Below are positions 46,624 through 54,240 of a stretch of 64,000 nucleotides of DNA, piece by piece. Within the stretch, counting starts at the first letter, position 1. Every line of letters starts with the position of its first letter. The notes below the pieces were generated by a model. It ran no database searches and was not told where the DNA came from. It saw only the letters and a list, made by a program, of their open reading frames with translations. Origin of the DNA: an uncultured Tidjanibacter sp. (GTDB taxonomy: Bacteria > Bacteroidota > Bacteroidia > Bacteroidales > Rikenellaceae); assembly GCA_944326085.1 (NCBI GenBank), contig CALVCL010000004.1, positions 101,920 to 165,919 of the forward strand, in the 5' to 3' direction. The position numbers and the translations under genes are program-made.

Positions 46624-47646
46624 TTATTCATTAAGAGTAATATCATGGTTCTGATCCGTGTCAATCCAAGGTTCGATACTGTCAACCTCGAATACGATAG
46701 GTTTGAGATCTTCATCCGGATCAATGGTCGCATAATCCAGAACTGCCTTGAAGTCATAGCAGTATCCGAGCTTCAGTTCGACGCCAGTGATTGTTGCCGT
46801 ATGCTTGTAGGTATTCATGGAAACCTCGCCATTGAGCAATTCTACCGTAAAGGTGACATTGTAGCTGTCGGCTGCGCCAGAAGGTATCATCAGCAGTTCG
46901 TTGTAGGTTTCGCCTTCGGTGCTGTACGCTATGGCGTCAGCTGTATTTTCCGAGGCACCTACGGCGCCAAAATTGAGTTCAAGCGGATCGCCGGCAACGT
47001 TACTCCATACATTGTTCGCATCGGCGTCAATTGTAAGGGTACCAGTGCTGTTCGCATCCGTAATCTTCACATCTGTCACCTTGATATTGTAAGCCTCGCT
47101 AACATTGTTCTCGAATGAGAACTTCACCTTCGACAGCTGGTGCTTGAAAGTCAAGCCTACATTAGTTGGGGACGCCATAAAAACCTCGTCGGCATTGACA
47201 TTGTCGGCGGCAGCATAAAGCAGGTCGGTCTTTCCGTCTGTATTTGTAAAGCTTACAGTCATGCCCACCTTATAATCAGCCACGCTCGAACCGAGCAACT
47301 GCTCTCCACTGACAGGAGTATTTGCCGGAGCAATAGCACCGAAAGCATACTGATTGCCTTCCACCCAATACTGCGCGGGAAAATATGTCCAGGTGACACC
47401 ATTGTCATTGCTCGATACCTTTGTACCATCGAAAATCTGACCATTCTGGGTGAAGCCGTATACGGCGAAGCTACCCAGATTCTCTTTCTTAAAGCTCGGA
47501 TCCACCACGCTGCGTGTGGCATTGTCCACAAACGCATTGCTGAAATTGATAGCCTTCGTGTTGCGCGGCATATCCACAACTTCATCCTGACTGCAGCTTG
47601 CCAACATGGCTATGGCTGCGACACTCATTAAAAATACTTTTTTCAT
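46624..47646 (-). CDS. major fimbrillin (FimA/Mfa1-like)
   Basis: A 340-residue lipoprotein with lipobox MLASC (Cys18), after which NATRSVVD supplies an Arg for a trypsin-type (gingipain-like) maturation cut, followed by the core strands (ANTPVSGEQLLGSSV, NVGLTFKHQLSKVKFSFENN, LGYCYDFKAVLDY) and an extended C-terminal donor strand region (WIDTDQNHDITLNE). Size, order in the operon and sequence fit the major shaft subunit. The gene is 42 bp downstream of the DUF5119 gene. Expression is predicted to depend on the promoter switch at 50.0-50.2 kb. Confidence 0.9.
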   Translation of the reverse strand: MKKVFLMSVAAIAMLASCSQDEVVDMPRNTKAINFSNAFVDNATRSVVDPSFKKENLGSFAVYGFTQNGQIFDGTKVSSNDNGVTWTYFPAQYWVEGNQYAFGAIAPANTPVSGEQLLGSSVADYKVGMTVSFTNTDGKTDLLYAAADNVNADEVFMASPTNVGLTFKHQLSKVKFSFENNVSEAYNIKVTDVKITDANSTGTLTIDADANNVWSNVAGDPLELNFGAVGASENTADAIAYSTEGETYNELLMIPSGAADSYNVTFTVELLNGEVSMNTYKHTATITGVELKLGYCYDFKAVLDYATIDPDEDLKPIVFEVDSIEPWIDTDQNHDITLNE

Positions 47647-47688
47647 TTCGATTATGGTTTAGTTAAACGTTCTGTGATTGTCACTATG

Positions 47689-48726
47689 CTACTTCAACGG
47701 CAGTTCGATATCTTCATAGTCGCCCCAGCCATCTATGTCAACGTCGAAGCCGGAACCGCCCTCCATACCCTCTTCATCAGTGATTTCAATACCGTCCACC
47801 TCAATGACTCCACCCTGAGGCTGGGAAGCTACCTGGTCGGTCACATCGAAATCGAACGACTTGACCTGTCCGTTCTTCAGGCGCACCTCAAGGTTCAGGG
47901 CATACCTGCGTTCCGCACGCGGTGTATAAAGGTCGTTGGGATAATCGGGTATGCCGAATGAGTGGACACAGGCCTGTGCACCGAAATCTTCCAAAGTACA
48001 GTCATACAGTATTGTGGCCGCCTCGTCAGCCGTACGTCCGCTGTTAAGCCATACAGCTCCGGCCATACCGGCCAGTGCGCCGCGTGCCAGGGCCACGTAT
48101 TTCAAGCCGTGACTGAATTCGTAACGCACCAGATAGCGGAATACCAGCGGATGCATGGTAACGGGCAGTTCGTCGGCCTCCAGCCTGCGTTCGGCAGTAT
48201 AGCTTTCTATATAGCTGCCGTACAGCATGTCGGGTTCATTCACCGTATTTTCGTCGGAATTGTCGATGTAGGCACTGCCAAGATATGATGCGCGGGTACG
48301 TGTACGGGTAGTGGCCTTTGCCGAAGCGAAGGAACCCATGTCGTCGAATACGATATACTCCGTGTCGTTGTTGTACAGCAACAAGGAATGCTCCCCGGGA
48401 CGTATCTGCACGATATCACCCTCCGGAGCCGTATTCAGCACGACATTGGTACCGTCTTCGTGATATGCCTGAATACGCAGACCGTCAGGGTCGTCGGGAC
48501 GCAGTTCATCGTACTCCATGCCGAACTCATCTCTCCACGCGCTTTCCCAATCAGTGCCTCCCTCACACATGAGTTCCCACTCATTCTCATACACGGCCTG
48601 TATATGCACATTGGACTTAGGGGCATGCTCGTCATGATTGAAACAAAGTTCCTTATGTTCGCACGAAGCCAACAATGTCAGCCCACACGCCAGCAAGAGA
48701 AGATATTTTGCTGCAAACCGTTTCAT
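47689..48726 (-). CDS. DUF5119 fimbrial accessory/anchor lipoprotein
   Basis: A 345-residue lipoprotein with lipobox LLASC (Cys22), of the DUF5119 type that accompanies fimbrillins in Bacteroidales, comparable in place to FimB/Mfa2 anchors. Features: HIQAVYENEWELMCEGGTDW after the signal, HSLLLYNNDTEYIVFDDM and YRVALARGALAGMAGAV-like core (KYVALARGALAGMAG), ending in an acidic Gly/Asp/Glu-rich tail. Its ATG overlaps the DUF3575 stop by 4 bp (translational coupling). Probably caps or anchors the pilus at the outer membrane. Confidence 0.88.
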   Translation of the reverse strand: MKRFAAKYLLLLACGLTLLASCEHKELCFNHDEHAPKSNVHIQAVYENEWELMCEGGTDWESAWRDEFGMEYDELRPDDPDGLRIQAYHEDGTNVVLNTAPEGDIVQIRPGEHSLLLYNNDTEYIVFDDMGSFASAKATTRTRTRASYLGSAYIDNSDENTVNEPDMLYGSYIESYTAERRLEADELPVTMHPLVFRYLVRYEFSHGLKYVALARGALAGMAGAVWLNSGRTADEAATILYDCTLEDFGAQACVHSFGIPDYPNDLYTPRAERRYALNLEVRLKNGQVKSFDFDVTDQVASQPQGGVIEVDGIEITDEEGMEGGSGFDVDIDGWGDYEDIELPLK

Positions 48727-49982
48727 TTCACTCCTCCTTTCATGTCGTTAGTATTACCCCGTCCTAACAGCCACACAAGCGATATTTCGGCTTTTGTGGG
48801 ACCGAACCAGTGGCGGTTCTTGGTAACTTCCCACACGTAGTGCCCGTCAAGCGGCCTGTAGGTATAATATTTACCACCCCAATAACCCACACCAACGGTA
48901 AAGTCGATGTTAAGCCTACGGCCTATCGGCAAGGAATAACCGTATTCTATACCTACTGCATAGTTTGGACTGTCCCAAAGCATCTGCCCGGGTTGTCCGC
49001 CCATATAGCCTGTGCCGTTCCACTCGAAGTCGTACGTAAAGAGTTGTCCGTACACACCCAAATGATGCCCTGTCAGAGGCTTCTCGGCAGCTTTCCTGCC
49101 GAACCATTTGCGCACGGCGACTTCGCCTCCGTACACCCGCCAGTAACAGTGCTTCTTGTCTGAATTCCACCAGGCATACATCCAGTTGGCCGATGCCGAC
49201 CAGTTGCTGCCCAAATAGAACTCCGCGCCTATATTCGGCACTGCCAGCACGTCATAGAGCATATTGGTCTTGAGGGCCATGTAGAAAGGCTTCTTCGTAC
49301 CTGCCTGTGCATCTACCGCTTCCTGCACTTTCACCATTGGTGCCGCCGCGACCTTCTTCATACACATGACCGGTTCGGGTACATCCAGGTTTTTGAGGAC
49401 TGTCATCAACACGACACGGGCATGACGGATTTGCGGGAAGAAATGGTCGGCCATGTAGTGCCATGTCCGGCCGTATTGCAACTCCATCAGATGCTTTTTG
49501 CGGCTATCTATCAAAACGCCCCTGGCATCATAGGTGGCCAAGGGAACATTGCGCAAAACATCCACCGCCTCTTCCTTATGCGGCATGTCGGATTGCTCCA
49601 CCAAACGGGCCAGCTGTTCCCACGCAGTTACCTCACCGTAACTGGCCACGATACTGTCGGGAAGCGATATATTCCTGCGCACATAATCCTCCAAAACCGA
49701 ACGGCGTTCATTGGAAAGTCTTCTGTTGATAAACCACGAGCCCTCCGGAGAAGCAGAGCCCCAAAATTCCACCTTAACCAGCTCGCGCATCGTGTCGCTC
49801 TTAAGGTCTTCCAGAAATGAAACAAGTTCCTGCAGACGCCCTGCATTATCCACATACGCCGTGTCCAATACCGATTTGCCGACACGGAAACCAATACTGG
49901 TCTCCTTGCGCAGGTCCTGCCCCGACAAGTGCGTACAGCCGAGCAGAACAAACATCAATATGATTAACTTTCTTATACGCAT
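48723..49982 (-). CDS. DUF3575 outer-membrane protein, first gene of the fimbrial operon
   Basis: A 419-residue secreted protein. After the signal peptide (to about residue 22, HLSGQ) an OmpA-like/peptidoglycan-associated segment (residues about 28-140: VEFWGSASPEGSWFINRRLSNERRSVLEDYVRR contains the typical ASPEG..N..LS..RA motif) precedes the DUF3575 beta-barrel region (about 225-405: YMALKTNMLYDVLAVPNIGAE, HHLGVYGQLFTYDFEW). It likely links the pilus assembly to the outer membrane and cell wall. It is the first gene of the operon and its ATG lies just 9 bp from the near-perfect palindrome that carries the left switch site. Confidence 0.88.
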   Translation of the reverse strand: MRIRKLIILMFVLLGCTHLSGQDLRKETSIGFRVGKSVLDTAYVDNAGRLQELVSFLEDLKSDTMRELVKVEFWGSASPEGSWFINRRLSNERRSVLEDYVRRNISLPDSIVASYGEVTAWEQLARLVEQSDMPHKEEAVDVLRNVPLATYDARGVLIDSRKKHLMELQYGRTWHYMADHFFPQIRHARVVLMTVLKNLDVPEPVMCMKKVAAAPMVKVQEAVDAQAGTKKPFYMALKTNMLYDVLAVPNIGAEFYLGSNWSASANWMYAWWNSDKKHCYWRVYGGEVAVRKWFGRKAAEKPLTGHHLGVYGQLFTYDFEWNGTGYMGGQPGQMLWDSPNYAVGIEYGYSLPIGRRLNIDFTVGVGYWGGKYYTYRPLDGHYVWEVTKNRHWFGPTKAEISLVWLLGRGNTNDMKGGVK

Positions 49983-49990
49983 CCTAATTC

Positions 49991-50023
49991 TTTTATCTCT
50001 CTCTTACCAAGAGAAAGATAAAA
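49991..50023. repeat. 33-bp near-perfect palindrome holding the left switch site
   Basis: Arms 49991-50005 and 50009-50023 are inverted repeats (14 of 15 match) around ACC (50006-50008). The centre, 50002-50012, is TCTTACCAAGA. It looks like a two-armed recombinase site with a short asymmetric core. Confidence 0.8.
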
Positions 50024-50128
50024 ATTATGTATATGCTATGAATCAGCATGTTCTCGGATAGTACATGGGAATTTGCTTGACAACTATCGCCTTGTTTATG
50101 TCTAAAAAACAATTTGTTTTTATATGGA

Positions 50129-50161
50129 TTGCTTATTTTAAATATTATTTTATACATTTGC
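50129..50161 (+). promoter_or_regulatory. promoter P1 inside the switch region (points right)
   Basis: The -7 box TACATTTGC (50153-50161) with TTG at 50129-50131, 21 bp apart, matches the Bacteroidota promoter pattern. In the assembled orientation it drives away from the fimbrial operon and antisense to the recombinase gene. Confidence 0.7.
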
Positions 50162-50203
50162 AATGTAATCCATTTCTTGGTAAGAAATTGCATTTTTTGT
50201 CGC

Positions 50204-50211
50204 TATATTTG
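50204..50211 (+). promoter_or_regulatory. promoter P2 -7 box inside the switch region (points right)
   Basis: TATATTTG is an exact -7 match lying between the middle and right sites, 17 bp before the right site. A matching -33 element is not clear. Confidence 0.5.
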
Positions 50212-50266
50212 TATTTACATTATTCTTTCTTGGTAAGAGGTGGATGCATATCGTTGAATGAGGAGA

Positions 50267-51469
50267 TTACCTTAATTTTTTCAAAATCAAACCATTGGCC
50301 TTATCAATCGCCTCATTGGATAATGCGGCCAAATATATCTGCGTGGTATTTTCCGAATCGTGCCCCATACCTGCGCTTATAACCGACAACGGAATGTTCT
50401 GGTTTCTGGCAATACTGGCCCACGAATGGCGGGCAACATACATCGTCAGACTGCCGTGCAAGCCTGCCAATACGGCAATCTCCTTTAGCCTGTTGTTGAT
50501 CAACCGCAGGGCATTGCCATACTGCAAGCGTTCGTTGCCGCACGCCTTGATGACAGGCAACAGGTAGCCATTTCCGTTTGCAGGGTATTTGTCGACAATC
50601 TCCTGCATGGATTTTTCCCAGCGTATGAAAAGCTGCTGACCGGTCTTCCTCCTGCGGTAGGAAAGTATGCCGTCACGCAAATCGCTGGTACGGAGAAAGG
50701 CCATGTCAATAAACGACATACCGCGCGTGTAGAACGAGAACAGAAACATGTCCCGCGCAAAGTCGAGCGACGGTTTGGACGACAGGTCGAGTTCCTTGAT
50801 TTTCCTAATAGCAGACAGGGGGATGGCCCGTTTGACCGTCTTGTCTATTCCCGTATATACATGCCTGAAAGGATAACGCTGCGTTGTAAGTTCCTTTTCT
50901 ACAGCCCTGTTGTACACGGCCCTAAGAATTCTGTTATAGAACGAGACCGAATTCATGGTCACGCCTCGCAGCTTCAAATAGGCCTCATATTCCGCCATCA
51001 TATCCGAATCCATTTCACCGAGACTGACATCTTCACCGTTTCGAAACCGGCTGAAACTGTTCAGGGCAGTAGTGTAGTTCTCGGCCGTACGCTCTTTACC
51101 CAGCCGTTTCAATCGGGCAATGACCTCTTCCATGAAGGCAAAAAACGACTCCCCTTTCCCCTCTCCGTGAAACAGTCTCACCACTTCATCGGCCGAAAAA
51201 CTTTTGCCGCCATTGCCCAATTCATGAATTATTCTCTCCAACTGTTCCATATCCCTGTGGATGCTCAGCACAATACCCTCAATCGCTGCCGCACGCCCTT
51301 TATCCGATGTCACAACAGGTCGCGATGTTTGCTCATTCCACTCCGCGGGGAACACTTTGAAATCCGTCGCAATCTGTCTAACTACACGGCGATGTGTGAC
51401 AAAATACACGATAGTACCCGGGCGTCCGTCTACCGTCGACGGACGGAATCTTACTTTTACTGTAGCCAT
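50267..51469 (-). CDS. tyrosine recombinase (probable DNA invertase of the fimbrial switch)
   Basis: A 400-residue tyrosine recombinase of the Bacteroidales type: N-terminal arm-binding region (MATVKVRFRPSTVDGRPG, FKVFPAEWNEQTSRPVV), core-binding SAM-like domain (about 110-210), and catalytic domain with Arg in FYTRGMSFIDMAFL, Lys in RRKTGQQLFIRW, ARHSWASIARN (RH motif) and GHDSENTTQIYLA with the nucleophile Tyr. I start at ATG 51469, where the conserved N-terminus begins; the frame stays open further upstream. It lies 28 bp from the right switch site, same strand as the fimbrial operon. Enzymes of this family invert promoters in Bacteroides; the role here is inferred from position. No other mobile-element genes are near. 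Confidence 0.9.
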   Translation of the reverse strand: MATVKVRFRPSTVDGRPGTIVYFVTHRRVVRQIATDFKVFPAEWNEQTSRPVVTSDKGRAAAIEGIVLSIHRDMEQLERIIHELGNGGKSFSADEVVRLFHGEGKGESFFAFMEEVIARLKRLGKERTAENYTTALNSFSRFRNGEDVSLGEMDSDMMAEYEAYLKLRGVTMNSVSFYNRILRAVYNRAVEKELTTQRYPFRHVYTGIDKTVKRAIPLSAIRKIKELDLSSKPSLDFARDMFLFSFYTRGMSFIDMAFLRTSDLRDGILSYRRRKTGQQLFIRWEKSMQEIVDKYPANGNGYLLPVIKACGNERLQYGNALRLINNRLKEIAVLAGLHGSLTMYVARHSWASIARNQNIPLSVISAGMGHDSENTTQIYLAALSNEAIDKANGLILKKLR

Positions 51470-52091
51470 ACTTATATTGTTTAGGTTCATAATGGTCAAT
51501 TGCCATAACTCCAGCATAGAAAATGGGCAACAATAATGGGGTTTATGGGGGTAAGCATCAAAAAAGAAAACAAGCACAACCGTATTCGCATATTGGATGT
51601 GCATGTACAGGCCAATGCACGCACAGTCATGCCGTCCGGACATCCAACTGTTTCCATTCCGACAGGCGCACAAGCGGCTGCCGCATGAAAACAAATACGC
51701 CATATCGTCCATGTTCGACGGTATGGCGCATGTTTTCTACAGTCCATGGCTTGCACATGCGACGGATGTCGGAAATGTCCATAGCTGTAAATCTATTCGT
51801 TCCCTTGTCTATGAGATTGCCTGTTTTCTTTACTTTTATTTTGATTTCATTTGATTTGGTTTCCTTTTATTTACTTTACTTTTCTTTTGTTGCATTAATA
51901 CGGATTATACCGGCATTTCTTCGGCGAGAAAAGCACTTCTCCACTTGAAACGGATATTGCGCTCCAGGAAACAGGCATTTCTTCAGAACAAGCGGAAGCA
52001 ATTATCTACATCGCTTCACAAAAAAAGCAGCCTCCGCACGCAAATCTGTGCGGAGGCTGCGCCATTTAGCGGCAGAGCCGCTGTGTCATCA
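51470..52091. other. 620-bp region upstream of the recombinase gene
   Basis: No intact gene is supported here. The stretch 51820-51900 is very T-rich on the plus strand. A frame without a start codon (51899-52069) encodes a helix-like stretch, LETDIALQETGISSEQAEAII in part, which may be a gene remnant. A repeated GGCATTTCTTC occurs at 51912 and 51971. The M13 peptidase terminator lies at 52020-52060. No exact -7 box for the recombinase was found. Confidence 0.5.
52020..52060 (-). terminator. intrinsic terminator for the M13 peptidase gene
   Basis: Perfect 13-bp GC-rich stem (52027-52039 with 52048-52060), 8-nt loop, with a minus-strand T7 tract (52020-52026). Confidence 0.88.
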
Positions 52092-54137
52092 TTACCAGAC
52101 ATTAACCCTCTTTTCGGGAGCAAGATACATTGCATCACCTTCCTCGATGCCGAATGCAGTGTAGAAATCGTCGAGGTTACGGAGAGTTACGTTAACCCTG
52201 TTAACACCGAGCGAGTGCGGGTCAATCTTGGTAAGTCGCAGTATCTCTTCCGGACGGATGTTCTGAGCCCATACCGAAGCATAACCGATATAGAAACGCT
52301 GTGCATCGGTCAGACCATCTATGTCGGCAGGACGTTCCTTGCCTTCGAGGCTGTTCTCGTAAGCCAGGCGGGCAACGAGCAGACCGCCCTGGTCTGCAAT
52401 GTTCTCTCCGAGGGTAAAGCTGCCGTTTGCAAATACGCCTGGAGCTACCTCAACAGCATTGAACTGGTCAACAAGAATATCGGTACGTTCCTTAAAACGT
52501 GCAGCGTCCTCGGGAGTCCACCAGTCGTTCATATTACCGTCCTTGTCGTAGTTACGGCCCTGGTCATCGAAACCGTGAGTCATTTCATGGCCGATAACGA
52601 CACCTATCGCACCGTAGTTAACCGCATCGTCGGCATTCGGATTGAAGAAAGGCGGCTGAAGAATAGCTGCTGGGAAGCAGATTTCGTTTGTAGTGGGGTT
52701 ATAGTAGGCATTAACGGTCTGAGGGCTCATCAGCCACTTGTCCTTGTCTACCGGCTTGCCTGCCTGCGAAAGCATGTAATCCATCTCGAACCTGTTGGCA
52801 CGACGGATATTTTCCCAATAGTTGTCATCCTTGATTTCGAGAGCCGAGTAATCTCGCCACTGGTCCGGATAACCAATCTTGACACGGAATGCAGCGAGTT
52901 TTTCCTGTGCACGGGCCTTGGTTTCTTCGCTCATCCATGCAAGGCTGTTAATCCTTTCACTGAGAGCGACCTGAAGGTTATGAACGAGTTCGAGCATTTT
53001 CTCCTTGGAGGATGCAGGGAAATACTTCTCAACATAAAGCTGGCCTAGAGCTTCGGAGAGAGCGCCGTCAGTAGTACTAAGGGCACGTTTCCAACGCGGC
53101 TGTATCTCCTGGCTGCCGGACATCGCACGGCCGTAGAATTCGAAATTGGCATTTACGAAATCATCGCTGAGGAACGGTGCAGCAGCGCTGATAAGGTTGT
53201 AAGCCAGATAAAGTTTCTGCTCCTCGAGAGTAACGCCCTTAAAGGTTTTGGCAAGGTCCATGAAGAAATCCTTCTGCTTTACAACAAGGTCATCGTCGAT
53301 AGCCATGCCGAGCGCCTCGAAGTAGGTATTCCAGTCAATCATGGAATTCTCCTTCGCCCATGCCCTGCCGGTAAGCTTGTTGTAGTTCCTGTAAGTGTCA
53401 CGGAGCACCTCACGGCTGTAGGAAGCGTCTGCAATCTTGTTCTCTATCTTGAGAACAGCCTCCATACCGGCTTCTGCCTGCTCTGCGCTGTAGCCTGCGA
53501 GGGTAAACATTGTACGGATATATTCCTCGTATGCGGCACGTATGGCCTTGGTATCTTCATCCTGAAGCAGATAGTAGTCGCGGTCGCCCATACCGATACC
53601 GGCCTGATAGAGTGTAAACACGTTCATCGAACTGTTCTTCTCGTCGGAATCAACGAAAGTATAGAAGTACGGGAAAATACCCTCCCTGTGCATGGATGCA
53701 ATCATGCCGGCAAGTTCCTTGCCGTCCTTGATAGCCTCTATCTGCGCCAACTGTTCCTTAATGGGAGCTGCGCCCTCGGCATTGAGCTTAACGCTGTCCA
53801 TGCCGAGCTTGTACATGGTGGTAATCTTCTGTGCGATGCTTCCGGGTTCCGACTCGGTAGCCATCACCTCTTCCACTATCGCATGAACCTGCTCGAGACT
53901 TGTATCACCCAACTTGTCGAATACGCCCCAACGCGACTCCTGCGCTGGAAGCGGGTTGTTCTTCTTCCAACCGCCGTTGCAATACATGTAGAAATCCTCA
54001 CCAGGCAATACGGTCAGATCCATATTGTCGAGATTGATGGCGGGCACAGCCGCGCTCTTCTTTTCGTTTCCGCAACCTGTCAGCCCTGCAAGACCTGCAA
54101 TCAACAAGGCGGATACGATGATTGTGTTTTTCTTCAT
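52092..54137 (-). CDS. M13-family zinc metallopeptidase (PepO/neprilysin-like)
   Basis: A 681-residue lipoprotein (lipobox LTGC, Cys22), so periplasmic or surface-anchored. The large neprilysin fold is shown by the zinc motif VIGHEMTHGFDDQGR (HExxH), the downstream glutamate motif FTLGENIADQGGL and the N-terminal M13_N region (residues 40-420). It cleaves peptides of up to about 40 residues; homologues in Bacteroidota include endopeptidase O and ECE-like enzymes. A -7 box lies at 54169-54176. It is monocistronic with its own terminator. Confidence 0.96.
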   Translation of the reverse strand: MKKNTIIVSALLIAGLAGLTGCGNEKKSAAVPAINLDNMDLTVLPGEDFYMYCNGGWKKNNPLPAQESRWGVFDKLGDTSLEQVHAIVEEVMATESEPGSIAQKITTMYKLGMDSVKLNAEGAAPIKEQLAQIEAIKDGKELAGMIASMHREGIFPYFYTFVDSDEKNSSMNVFTLYQAGIGMGDRDYYLLQDEDTKAIRAAYEEYIRTMFTLAGYSAEQAEAGMEAVLKIENKIADASYSREVLRDTYRNYNKLTGRAWAKENSMIDWNTYFEALGMAIDDDLVVKQKDFFMDLAKTFKGVTLEEQKLYLAYNLISAAAPFLSDDFVNANFEFYGRAMSGSQEIQPRWKRALSTTDGALSEALGQLYVEKYFPASSKEKMLELVHNLQVALSERINSLAWMSEETKARAQEKLAAFRVKIGYPDQWRDYSALEIKDDNYWENIRRANRFEMDYMLSQAGKPVDKDKWLMSPQTVNAYYNPTTNEICFPAAILQPPFFNPNADDAVNYGAIGVVIGHEMTHGFDDQGRNYDKDGNMNDWWTPEDAARFKERTDILVDQFNAVEVAPGVFANGSFTLGENIADQGGLLVARLAYENSLEGKERPADIDGLTDAQRFYIGYASVWAQNIRPEEILRLTKIDPHSLGVNRVNVTLRNLDDFYTAFGIEEGDAMYLAPEKRVNVW

Positions 54138-54168
54138 ATTATAATTGAATTGGTTTATTGCCTAACTA

Positions 54169-54176
54169 CAAAGTTA
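54169..54176 (-). promoter_or_regulatory. -7 promoter box for the M13 peptidase gene
   Basis: The minus strand reads TAACTTTG, an exact match, 32 bp upstream of the ATG at 54137. Confidence 0.6.
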
Positions 54177-54240
54177 AGTCAAAATGCGATACATTGTTTA
54201 TGCCATGTTTCATTTCACCGCCGACATATTATATGCCACA

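Larger units (their letters stand above)
50002..50238. promoter_or_regulatory. invertible promoter region (inverton) for the fimbrial operon
   Basis: Three copies of an 11-bp site flank or divide this segment: left 50002-50012 (TCTTACCAAGA), middle 50175-50185 and right 50228-50238 (both TCTTGGTAAGA, the exact reverse complement of left). Left-middle recombination would invert about 162 bp, left-right about 215 bp; middle-right are direct repeats and would delete. Two plus-strand -7 boxes lie in the segment (50153-50161, 50204-50211); the minus strand has none (no CAAAnnTA on the plus strand). The segment is AT-rich and sits between the fimbrial operon and the recombinase gene. Inverted orientation would fire the fimbrial operon. 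Not experimentally shown. Confidence 0.8.

Noticed and set aside
50267..51469. Recombinase as part of an integrative conjugative element or prophage
   Set aside because: No relaxase, transfer, replication or phage structural genes nearby, and the genes on both sides are core or fimbrial.
51912..51981. Direct repeat GGCATTTCTTC as a recombination site
   Set aside because: Only 11 bp, direct, no dyad structure and unlike the TCTTGGTAAGA switch sites.
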